This document shows, piece after piece, positions 9,372-16,174 of a stretch of 50,036 nucleotides of DNA. How positions within the stretch are numbered: the first letter of the stretch is position 1; each line of letters opens with the position of its first letter. Origin of the DNA: a virus; IMG/VR virus record IMGVR_UViG_3300008448_000135, positions 1-50,036 of that record. The stretch is one strand, 5' to 3'. The notes beneath the pieces are model-generated. The model ran no database searches. It was not told the origin of the DNA and worked only from the letters and a program-made list of their open reading frames with translations. The position numbers and the translations under genes are program-made.

Positions 9372-10757
9372 TCAACCTACTTTCTTGATTCTTGCGTGAG
9401 TGTCCAAGTATCTTGTCTCCAAGCAGAAGATTTCTTCAATCAGCGTAGCGTTTACGTTGCTGATACCTGCTTCTCTCAACTTGAGTGGTCTTTGGCTCAA
9501 TGGCGCAAATACACGTCTTTTGATGTTGGTCATGTCCACTACCATACCATCGTCTTTGTGGCCTTGGTTGTCGAATAGCTTGTGATGCTTGAGGTATAGC
9601 AAACCAAAGGAGGTTTCTACCTTCATGATCTTCATACCCGGTACCAATTCTACTCTTTCTGCATCCAACTGCTTCTCTACTGCTGGAATCTTGAGGATGG
9701 TCGCCAATAGGTCTTTACCTGCAAACAATACTCTGTCCTCTGCACCGGAATTGTCGGCAAAGATGGTCTTAGTCCAATCGATCCAAGTGCTGTTGGTGAT
9801 ACCTCCTGCGGTTGTCCAATCCAACTGCTTCTCCAACTGGTGGAAAATACCTTCAGCGTAGTACACATATTCTTTCTCGTCCTCTGACCATACTTTAGCC
9901 TTCTGACCGAAGATGGAAGCTTTCTCCATTTCAGTTCTCATGTCGTACATTCTGATAAAGTTTTGGTCCTGTACGTTGAAGCCTGTTTTGGTGTCGATTT
10001 GCGAACGGATGTACCCTTCTTCTACTTGGCCCATGTGTCTCTGGCAGTAGTTGAATCTGTTGCCAGGAATCAAAGTCTTATTCTCTGCCTTGGCTCTCAA
10101 TTCACCGTAGGCTGTTGCAGCTCGGTAGATTACAGCATTGTTTGCAATAGATGGAACTACGTTGTTTACTGTATTAATAGCGGTCACTCTAAGCGTGTTG
10201 TTGCTGTTGATGCTATCCACTCTCAATGCCAATGGCTTACCCGCTACAAGTTGGCTTGGGATATAGATGGTTTCACCTTTTACCCAAAGGGAAGGATTTC
10301 CTACGGTAAGGTTTACAAACTTGTCAGACAAAGCAGATCCACCAGTAGCCGTAAATGCGGCAGAGACTTGATCTTCGTGTCCTCTGAATTCTACTTCTTC
10401 AAAGTTTACAATCAAGTCCTTAGCTTTCTCAGTAGATTCCATGCTTCGAAGCAAGGTGTCCAAAGAGAAGTCATCAGGCTTAATCATAGTTACTACCTGA
10501 GAAACATCCTCGTCAATGTGACCTGGATCTGTCGCACTTCTCGGACGTGCCGTGTCAGTGGTTTCTCTAGTGTTTGATGCAAGCACGGTTGTGACAGCTA
10601 ACACGCTGCCTGTGCCTGATCCACCAAGGCCCAAAAGGGCAGACATCGCATTAGCAGCATCCGGTGAGAACACGGATACCACCTGCAAAGCGCAAGTCGC
10701 AAGAAGAAACAGGCCAAAAGCCCCCTTCAATGCTTTGAAAATTGTTTGCTTTTTCAT
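9372..10757 (-). CDS. Major capsid protein with hydrophobic N-terminal leader
   Basis: The protein has 461 residues. The part after about residue 55 (VTTVLASNTRETTD onward) has the length, position after a scaffold-like gene and overall character of the SU10/DUF5309-type major capsid proteins. That family name is from memory and is not tested. The first 37 residues are unusual: MKKQ, a basic patch, a hydrophobic core (GAFGLFLLATCALQVVSVF) and SPDAANA, which looks like a Sec signal peptide with an A-x-A cleavage site. It could instead be a cleaved capsid pro-peptide or delta domain. An internal Met at residue 38 (position 10646) is an alternative start, but the leader frame is intact and begins 25 bases after the scaffold stop. 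A terminator follows. Confidence 0.75.
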   Translation of the reverse strand: MKKQTIFKALKGAFGLFLLATCALQVVSVFSPDAANAMSALLGLGGSGTGSVLAVTTVLASNTRETTDTARPRSATDPGHIDEDVSQVVTMIKPDDFSLDTLLRSMESTEKAKDLIVNFEEVEFRGHEDQVSAAFTATGGSALSDKFVNLTVGNPSLWVKGETIYIPSQLVAGKPLALRVDSINSNNTLRVTAINTVNNVVPSIANNAVIYRAATAYGELRAKAENKTLIPGNRFNYCQRHMGQVEEGYIRSQIDTKTGFNVQDQNFIRMYDMRTEMEKASIFGQKAKVWSEDEKEYVYYAEGIFHQLEKQLDWTTAGGITNSTWIDWTKTIFADNSGAEDRVLFAGKDLLATILKIPAVEKQLDAERVELVPGMKIMKVETSFGLLYLKHHKLFDNQGHKDDGMVVDMTNIKRRVFAPLSQRPLKLREAGISNVNATLIEEIFCLETRYLDTHARIKKVG

Positions 10758-10782
10758 TTGTGGTATTAGGTTTAGTTGGTTT

Positions 10783-11811
10783 TTACTTTTTAATAAGCTG
10801 GGTAAAGCTGGTCGGTGACTGCCTGATCAATCCTCCAAGCTTGGAAGGCTTTTTGGCTGTGTCATTCATAGGTGCCCGTCCTGCCAGTGCTGGGATTCCG
10901 TCTCCGTTTCGCTTTTGGCGTTCAATGACGATCTTCTCGTTTCTGCCTTTGATCTGTCCTTGGGTTTCTGCTTTCTGGACTTCGTTTTCGAACACTACTG
11001 CCTTTCGGAATAGGTCAAGTGCGTTTTCGGTAAGCACTCCGTCCATGGCGTTTTTCACAAAATCAGCCATGGCCTGCACGATCTTTTCTCCTGTCTTGTC
11101 GTCAAGGTTGTTTTTGGCCTTGTATTCCTCCAATACTTTTTCAGACTTGGTAGAATTGGCCTCAAACTGCTTTTGGATTTTTCTCTGCTCCTCAATCGCT
11201 CGCTTTCGCTCAAGCTTGGCCTGCACCAATGCTTCGGCATCTTCCTCGGATTCGGATTCGATGGTGAAGTCCTCCGGTCCAAATCCTGCCTTGATCAAGG
11301 CTACTCGGAGTGTGTCTCCTGTCGCTAGGCTGGAAATGATTCCACCGAACTCCGGCACTGCATCCAAGATTTCAATCAGCTTGGCTTCGTTCTGCCTGTA
11401 CTCGGTGATTGCCGTTTCCAATTCCTGCGTTTTGGCAGTGATGGTTTGGATATGCTCTTGGATGGCTTCTGGGCTTTCCAGCTTTTGGCCGTCTATTTCA
11501 ATGGCTATGGCTTGAGGCGTGTCCTCAACCTGTTCTTCTTCCTCCTCTTGTTCCTCCTGATCTGCTTGAAGTCGTTCTTCTTCTTCTCGCTTCAGTCTGG
11601 CTTCTTCCAGCTTGGCTTGGATGGAGTTGTTTCTTCCTAAAAGCTTTTCTGTAAGCTCGCTTGACAGGCTTGGCTCAGGGGCATCATCTACATTGTCATC
11701 GGCTGTGGCGTTCTCTGCCTGTGATTCGATCACTTCTGTGGTTTCTGCTGCTGAGGCTGATTCAGGTGCCGTTTTCTTGGCTTGAATCATTGCTGTCATT
11801 GAGTTCATCAT
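10783..11811 (-). CDS. Putative capsid scaffolding protein
   Basis: The protein has 342 residues and is highly charged. The N-terminal third is acidic and disordered, with runs of Glu (EEQEEEEEQVED). It is followed by long coiled-coil stretches (KTQELETAITEYRQNEAKL; RAIEEQRKIQKQFEANS) and a basic C-terminus (GGLIRQSPTSFTQLIKK). An acidic coiled-coil protein with a basic tail placed immediately before the major capsid gene is the usual profile of a scaffold, whose basic end contacts the coat. No protease motif is visible. Met codons at 11811 and 11808 are adjacent and either may be used. A promoter-like box and a hairpin terminator precede the gene. Confidence 0.7.
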   Translation of the reverse strand: MMNSMTAMIQAKKTAPESASAAETTEVIESQAENATADDNVDDAPEPSLSSELTEKLLGRNNSIQAKLEEARLKREEEERLQADQEEQEEEEEQVEDTPQAIAIEIDGQKLESPEAIQEHIQTITAKTQELETAITEYRQNEAKLIEILDAVPEFGGIISSLATGDTLRVALIKAGFGPEDFTIESESEEDAEALVQAKLERKRAIEEQRKIQKQFEANSTKSEKVLEEYKAKNNLDDKTGEKIVQAMADFVKNAMDGVLTENALDLFRKAVVFENEVQKAETQGQIKGRNEKIVIERQKRNGDGIPALAGRAPMNDTAKKPSKLGGLIRQSPTSFTQLIKK

Positions 11812-11828
11812 AACATTTTAGGTTTGGT

Positions 11829-11876
11829 AAAAAACAAAAAAGGTCAGCCCGGAGCAAAAATGCCCCAGGCTGACCT
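11829..11876 (-). terminator. Intrinsic terminator/attenuator in leader of head operon
   Basis: Arms AGGTCAGCC (11841-11849) and GGCTGACCT (11868-11876) form a perfect nine-pair stem. On the minus strand a T-rich run follows. It lies downstream of the promoter-like box at 11930-11937 and upstream of the scaffold start, so it can act as an attenuator of the head genes as well as a terminator for upstream transcripts. Confidence 0.8.
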
Positions 11877-11929
11877 ATGTGTTCGGCTTGTATTTGAGTA
11901 GGAAAGATTAGAATTAATTCCTACTCATG

Positions 11930-11937
11930 CAAAAATA
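11930..11937 (-). promoter_or_regulatory. Bacteroidota-type -7 promoter box before head genes
   Basis: On the minus strand this reads TATTTTTG, a perfect fit to the TAnnTTTG -7 consensus of Bacteroidota primary promoters. No clear TTTG -33 element is seen at the right distance. It lies in the only non-coding gap of this part of the late region, facing the scaffold and capsid genes. Confidence 0.45.
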
Positions 11938-11980
11938 TTACAATTTATTTTAGAACTATACTACTTTGAGTTAGTTTTTT

Positions 11981-12268
11981 TTACGAAAATCGTTTATCAT
12001 ACTCCTTTCGGACTACGGAATACACTCCTTCTTCTCCTTTTTCGGCAAAACTTCGCTTCAATTCCTTCTCGGTACTCTGCTTGATGAAGGTCGGCACTGG
12101 CAGTGAATAGGTTGCACTCGGGATGATCTTATCCGCTCCTGCCTGCTTGCCATATCCTGACAAGAGTAATTCCCATCCCATGATTGGCTCGGGAGTGAAT
12201 ATCTGCGTTTCGATTTCACCCATTCGGGATGCTATCTCCTTGAGTCGCTTGGCGTGTTTCTTTTTCAT
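11981..12268 (-). CDS. Small conserved-looking phage protein, unknown
   Basis: I place the start at the internal Met at 12268, giving 95 residues beginning MKKKHAKRLKEIASRMG. The frame is open further upstream to 12343, but the extra residues look random and overlap the upstream gene more. The N-terminus is basic and helical. The middle (GWELLLSGYGKQAGADKIIP) looks folded, and the C-terminus is charged (VRKEYDKRFS). I recognise no family. It is the last gene of a run of small minus-strand genes ahead of the head operon. Confidence 0.6.
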   Translation of the reverse strand: MKKKHAKRLKEIASRMGEIETQIFTPEPIMGWELLLSGYGKQAGADKIIPSATYSLPVPTFIKQSTEKELKRSFAEKGEEGVYSVVRKEYDKRFS

Positions 12269-12482
12269 ATTTGGATTTTGCTCTGTGTATGGCTGATTGA
12301 ATTTTTGGATGTATTTCAACACTGTAACCAAAAGGTGATTCATTCAATGCCTTATCAAGAAGCTGTTTAAATTTCTTCTTATTTGATTCTAAGTATCGTT
12401 CCAAGGCTTCAATACAAGATTTCTCCTTCCTACTCCAAGCTTCACGGGTATATCGTCTGCGGATTACTTTGGGGCGTTTCAT
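12216..12482 (-). CDS. Small basic protein, unknown
   Basis: The protein has 88 residues, very basic and mostly helical (MKRPKVIRRRYTREAWSRKE; LESNKKKFKQLLDKALNE). The strong positive charge suggests nucleic-acid binding, but there is no recognisable domain. It overlaps the next gene by about 53 bases if that gene starts at 12268, and overlaps the preceding small gene by 41 bases. The whole run is compact and probably one transcript. Confidence 0.55.
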   Translation of the reverse strand: MKRPKVIRRRYTREAWSRKEKSCIEALERYLESNKKKFKQLLDKALNESPFGYSVEIHPKIQSAIHRAKSKYEKETRQATQGDSIPNG

Positions 12483-12588
12483 GGTTTTTGGCTGATTTTA
12501 AAACTTCATCAACAAACTTACTTACTCGTTCTTTGATGTAGAATTCAGATGCGAATTTTTTGTTTCGATTGAAAAAGGGGCTAATCAT
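12442..12588 (-). CDS. Very small protein, unknown (48 aa)
   Basis: This reading frame of 48 codons starts at ATG 12588, whose last bases overlap the TGA of the preceding 40-codon frame (ATGA). The predicted product begins MISPFFNRNKKFASEFYIK and is helical and charged, ending NPQTIYP. The coupling overlap is the same device used elsewhere in this genome, which supports it as a real gene despite its size. Its function is unknown. Confidence 0.45.
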   Translation of the reverse strand: MISPFFNRNKKFASEFYIKERVSKFVDEVLKSAKNHETPQSNPQTIYP

Positions 12589-12707
12589 GTGCTTGTCCAG
12601 GTAAATGATTCAATCTGTTCATCCTCGGTACAATTCAAAAACCTAATTCTCCATCGAAGATCCCATCGGATCTTAATCCACTTTTTCGCTTTTGATCGTC
12701 CTAGCAT
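12585..12707 (-). CDS. Very small basic protein, unknown (40 aa)
   Basis: The start ATG at 12707 lies inside the end of the upstream gene, overlapping its TAG by seven bases. The 40-residue product (MLGRSKAKKWIKIRWDLRWR at its start) is rich in Trp, Arg and Lys in the first half and acidic in the second. It ends in TGA within an ATGA overlap with the next small frame. Support comes from the tight tiling of frames. No function can be assigned. Confidence 0.4.
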   Translation of the reverse strand: MLGRSKAKKWIKIRWDLRWRIRFLNCTEDEQIESFTWTST

Positions 12708-12979
12708 CGTTTGCCTTTATTGCCGATTTTCATTGCCTTCTTCATTCCGGTCTGCCTTGATGTAGGTGCCTTCCAGTTTGATTTGGTCGGAGCTGGTGTC
12801 GGTGCCTTGGCAGAAGTGGTTGGCTTAGGAGCATAGATCCCATTGTCTACCATCGTGGATGCTCTGCCTACATTGAGTTGCCTTTTGGCTGATTCGCCTT
12901 GCTTAGGCTGGATTGCCATTTTCTTGCCCTGCTTTGCATAAGTGGTTACCATGTCTGGCGGTGTGTTTCCTTTTTTCAT
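12701..12979 (-). CDS. Small basic, Pro/Thr/Ala-rich disordered protein
   Basis: The protein has 92 residues, highly basic and low in hydrophobics (TTSAKAPTPAPTKSNWKAP), ending KKAMKIGNKGKRC. It has no fold that I recognise. It resembles, in composition only, the 97-residue basic protein at 17258-17551 next to the portal. Such small basic proteins near head genes may be DNA-associated minor virion components. That is inference. Confidence 0.55.
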   Translation of the reverse strand: MKKGNTPPDMVTTYAKQGKKMAIQPKQGESAKRQLNVGRASTMVDNGIYAPKPTTSAKAPTPAPTKSNWKAPTSRQTGMKKAMKIGNKGKRC

Positions 12980-12990
12980 GGGAGTGGTGG

Positions 12991-13407
12991 TTATTGTAGA
13001 AACTTGATTTGAAACAGGATTTTAGTCCAAGGTCTTATTTGTATGATGTGTTGAATAAATAACTTTCGTTCTTCTTGTTTAATTTGATTTAGTAGCTCAA
13101 CTCTTTTCCTCTTCATTTCAATTTGATAGGCATCCCAAGTGCTTTCATTATAAAACCAAGGGAGTTCATAATCTAGAATTTCCTTTTTCTCAGGAGTGTC
13201 AGTAATCTTGTCCCAAGCTTTAGACTGAAATTCCTCCCACTTTTCATTGGGTATAATTGGAATCTTTGACCAAACCCATTTTCTAAGTGGAATCCAGAAT
13301 CGTAAGTAATACCTGAACTTTTCCCAATTAACGCTTACAAGTATTCGAATGAGCCTGTCTAGGGCAAGTAGAATATTGAATATCAATATGACGTGTAGAA
13401 TGGTCAT
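12991..13407 (-). CDS. Small membrane-anchored protein
   Basis: Starting at ATG 13407 gives 138 residues with an N-terminal hydrophobic segment (MTILHVILIFNILLALDRLI), then a Trp- and Lys-rich cytosolic-like domain (WEEFQSKAWDKITDTPEKKE) and a basic helical C-terminus. The start overlaps the upstream stop as ATGA, which decides it over the longer frame to 13488. The position between head genes and accessory genes and the single membrane anchor would suit a lysis or membrane accessory protein such as a holin or spanin, but no diagnostic motif is seen. Confidence 0.6.
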   Translation of the reverse strand: MTILHVILIFNILLALDRLIRILVSVNWEKFRYYLRFWIPLRKWVWSKIPIIPNEKWEEFQSKAWDKITDTPEKKEILDYELPWFYNESTWDAYQIEMKRKRVELLNQIKQEERKLFIQHIIQIRPWTKILFQIKFLQ

Positions 13408-13700
13408 GATTTTGGTTTTATAATAATTTGATTGCCTAGAATCATTCGATTGCCTATAATTAACCCAAAATCCTTTGGTCTCAACCATTCGATTTTATCA
13501 GTCTTGGCTTGAAACTCTCTTTCCTGCCTTTTTTCCATTTCTCGCATGGCTGCCCACCATAACTTGTAATGCGCTCCCTGACCGTGTTGCAAATGCTTCC
13601 TGCGTAATTCTTTCTCCTCGGCTTTCCACTTAGGGAAAAGCTTTTTTTTAATCCTTTCTAGGAGATACAGGTACAGTTTGCGTTGAAGCTTTCGGATCAT
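13404..13700 (-). CDS. Small basic helical protein, unknown
   Basis: The protein has 98 residues, strongly basic at the N-terminus (MIRKLQRKLYLYLLERIKKK), with a central helical Lys/Glu/Arg-rich part (AEEKELRRKHLQHG; MREMEKRQEREFQAK) and a more hydrophobic C-terminal strand region (LGNQIIIKPKS). No family is recognised. Its TGA is inside the ATGA overlap with the membrane-anchored gene that follows, so the two are probably co-translated. Confidence 0.55.
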   Translation of the reverse strand: MIRKLQRKLYLYLLERIKKKLFPKWKAEEKELRRKHLQHGQGAHYKLWWAAMREMEKRQEREFQAKTDKIEWLRPKDFGLIIGNRMILGNQIIIKPKS

Positions 13701-13711
13701 ATCAGGTCAGG

Positions 13712-13819
13712 TTAATGGGTGGTGTCTCGTTGGTTTTCCCGAATGGTAGGCGGTGGATTGTAGGTCAAGACCTCAATCAGGCATAGGCAGGATCGGATGA
13801 AGCGGATGAATTTTTCCAT
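13712..13819 (-). CDS. Very small protein, unknown (35 aa)
   Basis: This 35-codon frame starts at ATG 13819, preceded on the minus strand by GGAGGTAATCTGAT, a clear Shine-Dalgarno sequence at useful spacing. The product starts MEKFIRFIRSCLCLIEV, so it has a short amphipathic or hydrophobic N-terminus with two Cys, then a polar tail. It fills the gap between two other small genes. Its function is unknown. Confidence 0.4.
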   Translation of the reverse strand: MEKFIRFIRSCLCLIEVLTYNPPPTIRENQRDTTH

Positions 13820-13825
13820 ATCAGA

Positions 13826-14002
13826 TTACCTCCAGCTTGATACTTTATCCAATACATCTACATACACCAATACTGCTGCGGCAATTACCCCTGCGATGGC
13901 GATGATTTTTACCCATACATTCACCTTTTCATCCTCTGGACTTGGGTAGCCTTGACCTGGGTATTGGTCTAAGGTTTCGTGGTTTCGATCAAAATCTGTC
14001 AT
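13826..14002 (-). CDS. Small single-pass membrane protein (58 aa)
   Basis: The 58-codon frame starts at ATG 14002, overlapping the TGA of the upstream gene (ATGA), and stops at 13826. The start is preceded by the AACAGGACAA motif found before other starts in this genome. The product has a polar N-terminus (MTDFDRNHETLDQYPGQG), one transmembrane helix (VWVKIIAIAGVIAAAVLVYV) and a short tail. A holin-like or membrane-regulatory role is possible for such a protein, but nothing proves it. Confidence 0.6.
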   Translation of the reverse strand: MTDFDRNHETLDQYPGQGYPSPEDEKVNVWVKIIAIAGVIAAAVLVYVDVLDKVSSWR

Positions 14003-14403
14003 TTGTCCTGTTGTGTTTTGTTGGTATTGATTAGAAAAACTTTGTCCGAAAAGAGCTCTTTAATGCCGTCTGAGTTTCTGGTAAGCTGGAAGTGGGCGTA
14101 TTCCCGTTTCCCTCGCAGGATGTCGTCCATCATTACCAAGATTTCCCGTTGTTGTCCTTGGTTTAGTGATCCGATCTTCTGGTCATGGTCAAAGGCAAAA
14201 AGGGTGGTTTCGTAGGCATTAAGAAAGTCTTGGCATATTTTGGCCCGTCTGTCTGAAATCTTGCTTGACTTGGCTTTGGATATCAAGTCAGTCACATTCC
14301 GGAGCTGACCTACAAGTGACCGTATTTCGCCTACCACATACCCAGGATTGTAGTGTTCCTCGGTGGTAAATAGCCTTATGCGATCAGGGTCAACTTTTGC
14401 CAT
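13999..14403 (-). CDS. Helical protein of unknown function
   Basis: I take the start at ATG 14403 (MAKVDPDRIRLFTTEEHYNP), 134 residues. The longer frame upstream runs through the promoter-like intergenic region. The protein is mainly helical (VVGEIRSLVGQLRNVTDLIS; AKICQDFLNAYETTLFAFDH) with a charged end. No family is recognised. It is the first gene of a run of small minus-strand genes and is divergent from the VRR-NUC gene. The final codons contain the AACAGGACAA motif that serves the next gene. Confidence 0.6.
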   Translation of the reverse strand: MAKVDPDRIRLFTTEEHYNPGYVVGEIRSLVGQLRNVTDLISKAKSSKISDRRAKICQDFLNAYETTLFAFDHDQKIGSLNQGQQREILVMMDDILRGKREYAHFQLTRNSDGIKELFSDKVFLINTNKTQQDK

Positions 14404-14510
14404 TCTCTTTTCGTTACGTGAAAATAACACTTTGTGGTAAAATGTTACACAAAAGATAATTTTTATTACAAAAAAACTGTTTTGAATTACGGATTGTGTT
14501 ACATTTGGAT
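14404..14510. promoter_or_regulatory. Divergent AT-rich control region with near-palindromic repeats
   Basis: The region separates divergent genes starting at 14403 (minus) and 14511 (plus). TGTTACACAA at 14443-14452 and TTGTGTTACA at 14494-14503 are inverted repeats with one mismatch, a possible split operator. TACATTTG at 14500-14507 is a perfect TAnnTTTG box on the plus strand. It lies only three bases before ATG 14511, so that transcript would be leaderless unless a later start (14559, preceded by AAGGAGG) is used. Confidence 0.4.
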
Positions 14511-15125
14511 ATGGACAGGACAAATCCGTTTGAAAAGTATCTGAGCAAGGAGGATGTAATGCAGGCTGAAATCGCCCGTGTTTTGTCGTTGAAGTTCCCG
14601 GACTTGCTTTGGTGGCACACGGCCAACGAAGGCAAACGAACTCCTTATGAGCAGTATAAATTCAAGACACTAGGAGGTAAAAGCGGTGTGTCTGACTTTG
14701 TGATCTTGCAGGAGACCAACTTTTCAAAAGGCTTGATGCTGGAAATAAAGTGCGGAGCCAATGGATGCTCTGCCGATCAGGTGGATTTTCTGGTCAGGTC
14801 GGTACAGAATGGCTACACAGGTGCCGTAGTGTATGACTTCGCACCGGATGCACTGGACTTAATCACTGCCCATATCAACCAAGGAATAGGGATCCCCTCT
14901 GACGGGATTATTTTGGTCAAAAAAGGTGTTCGGTCGGTGATCGGTCTGGAAGATGCCAAAAAGGTACTATTGAAAAAGTCCAAGGCTGAAAAGCCTGAGA
15001 AAATAGCCAAGGAGTTATTTACAGCCAAGGCACTAGCCAAGTTTGGAAACAGCATTCCAAAAAGCGCATGGGCAAAGATTAATGAGCAAAAGAAGGAGAA
15101 AAAGTTGCAATCACCCAAAGGATAG
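14511..15125 (+). CDS. VRR-NUC domain nuclease
   Basis: The protein has 204 residues. The family pattern is clear: NPFEKYLSKED and a helical lead-in, HTANEGKR near residue 40, GGKSGVSDFVI near 60-70 with the catalytic Asp, LMLEIKCG near 80-88 with the Glu-x-Lys pair, then SADQVDFLVRSVQNGYTG with the conserved Gln. VRR-NUC proteins are PD-(D/E)xK nucleases found in phage recombination modules, often acting on branched DNA. The C-terminal 60 residues are a Lys-rich tail. The start is 14511; an in-frame ATG at 14559 has a better Shine-Dalgarno. It is the first plus-strand gene of the accessory island. Confidence 0.85.
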   Translation: MDRTNPFEKYLSKEDVMQAEIARVLSLKFPDLLWWHTANEGKRTPYEQYKFKTLGGKSGVSDFVILQETNFSKGLMLEIKCGANGCSADQVDFLVRSVQNGYTGAVVYDFAPDALDLITAHINQGIGIPSDGIILVKKGVRSVIGLEDAKKVLLKKSKAEKPEKIAKELFTAKALAKFGNSIPKSAWAKINEQKKEKKLQSPKG

Positions 15126-15179
15126 TAATTCTCATAGTTTGTTTGAATTCGGTCGCCAGTACCGTGTAGTGGCAAATTT

Positions 15180-15302
15180 ACTCAGGTGGCGGAATTGGTA
15201 GACGCTAAATAGTTAAGGTGGTCAAAGCCAGACAGCTTCTTGTGGCAAACTTGCGAAGCTTTTGATAAAACCACCATAAAGGTTCGAGTCCTTTCCTGAG
15301 TG
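15180..15302 (+). tRNA. tRNA-Leu-like gene with abnormal, enlarged anticodon domain
   Basis: The acceptor stem is perfect: ACTCAGG (15180-15186) with CCTGAGT (15295-15301). T8 is followed by a class II D-arm of leucine type (GGCGGAATTGGTAGACGC, 3-bp stem). The T-arm is canonical: AAAGG, TTCGAGT, CCTTT at 15278-15294. The 72 bases between D- and T-arms are far too many for a normal anticodon arm plus variable arm, and I find no 5-bp anticodon stem. A TTAA at 15213-15216 could be U33 plus UAA. The insert instead folds as a long bulged hairpin, GGTGGT (15217-15222) with ACCACC (15270-15275) and AGCTTC (15234-15239) with GAAGCT (15255-15260). No CCA is encoded. It may be an interrupted tRNA, a tRNA mimic or a decayed gene. 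Confidence 0.6.
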
Positions 15303-15371
15303 CGAATTAGTTTGGATTACATGAAGGGTTCGCTAGTGTCTTACAGTAGCAAATTTTTAAACAGGACAGCC

Positions 15372-15665
15372 ATGAAAAAGCAGTTAACCACACTTATTGT
15401 TTGCCTCCTGATAGGAGCTTCATCCTGCAATTCTACCAAGGATATGACCATCCCTGGGGAGCCTACCATCTGGATTGTGTCGGAGATCCACCAAGATAAG
15501 CGCATCCAAAACGGATTGGTAGGTTATAAGATCATCCCGGTAAATCACGGAAGTGTCAATGCCAAGCCTGTGTGGATTCTTGAGTTTTCAGGGAAATACC
15601 ATGTAGGCCAGCGATTGACCTTCGAACCCATATCCGCAGACAATGCTACTAGATTTCGGAAATAG
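15372..15665 (+). CDS. Small putative lipoprotein
   Basis: The start is ATG 15372, preceded by AACAGGAC, giving 97 residues. The N-terminus (MKKQLTTLIVCLLIGASSC) is a signal sequence ending in Cys. ASSC is a loose lipobox, so lipidation is likely but not certain. The rest is beta-rich (TIWIVSEIHQDKRIQNGLVG, KPVWILEFSGKYHVGQRL), compatible with a small periplasmic OB-like or beta-barrel fold. Surface lipoproteins on phages often alter superinfection. That role is a guess. Its 3' end overlaps the NinB-like gene by 23 bases. Confidence 0.65.
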   Translation: MKKQLTTLIVCLLIGASSCNSTKDMTIPGEPTIWIVSEIHQDKRIQNGLVGYKIIPVNHGSVNAKPVWILEFSGKYHVGQRLTFEPISADNATRFRK

Positions 15666-16059
15666 CTTTGATGTCTCAAAAGCTCGGGCGTACCTCGAAA
15701 AGCTCATAGAGAAGAAATGCAGGGCTGAAATCAAGCAGTCACGGGAAAAGCGAACGCTCAATCAGAATAGTTATTTGCACGTCTGCTTGGGCTATTTCTG
15801 CGCTGAAACGGGATACACCTTGGATGAATCAAAGGAGCTATTCAGCCATCAGTTGCCGGATCTCATGCGATACGAGAAAAACGGAGTAAGCTTTCGGAAG
15901 TCCACGGCCGAACTGGACACCAAGCAAATGACTGTTTTAATTGACAAAATCCGTGAGATGGCGATGGAGCAGCTAGGGATATACATTCCTACGTCTCAAG
16001 AATACCTGATCAACCAATTTCAAATCAATCGGGAATTGCAGTTGATGGGAGTGGGCTAA
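15643..16059 (+). CDS. NinB-like recombination protein (tentative)
   Basis: The protein has 138 residues. The segment KRTLNQNSYLHVCLGYF near residues 40-56, the later STAELDTKQM and the C-terminal LGIYIPTSQEYL match the general pattern of NinB/Orf-type phage recombination mediators (R-T-x-x-Q-N near the start of the domain; a helix and G-x-x-x-P near the end). These bind ssDNA or SSB and promote strand loading. The assignment is by pattern memory. The neighbouring VRR-NUC nuclease supports a recombination context. The TAA stop lies inside the first box of the attC-like element that follows. Confidence 0.55.
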   Translation: MLLDFGNSFDVSKARAYLEKLIEKKCRAEIKQSREKRTLNQNSYLHVCLGYFCAETGYTLDESKELFSHQLPDLMRYEKNGVSFRKSTAELDTKQMTVLIDKIREMAMEQLGIYIPTSQEYLINQFQINRELQLMGVG

Positions 16060-16148
16060 CGTTTGGGGCATATACGCTGCCCCGTAATTGATAAACTAAA
16101 GTTGAACAGCGTACTGTCCGCACGGGTAGCGTATATGCCTTGTTAGCG
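16055..16148 (+). repeat. attC-like recombination site 1 (integron cassette type)
   Basis: The outer boxes are GCTAAC (16055-16060) and GTTAGC (16142-16147). The inner perfect 12-bp arms are GGCATATACGCT (16067-16078) and AGCGTATATGCC (16128-16139), with further pairing CCCGT/ACGGG inside. The order R''-L''-loop-L'-R', with unpaired spacers between outer and inner boxes, is the architecture of integron attC sites. The crossover would be G^TT at 16142. The site separates the NinB-like gene from the 63-aa cassette gene. Confidence 0.65.
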
Positions 16149-16174
16149 GTTCGGTGCGGTAAATAAAAACGAAA

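Noticed and set aside
9963-10577. 204-codon plus-strand frame opposite the capsid gene
   Set aside because: Composition (many Cys, Tyr, Val, no domain pattern) is that of an antisense shadow of a biased coding sequence.
10742-11515. 257-codon plus-strand frame opposite the scaffold gene
   Set aside because: Ser/Phe/Ala-rich reading produced by the Glu/Lys/Ala codons of the scaffold on the other strand; no start signal.
15300-15371. GTG start that would extend the lipoprotein gene
   Set aside because: It begins inside the tRNA-like gene and would hide the signal peptide.
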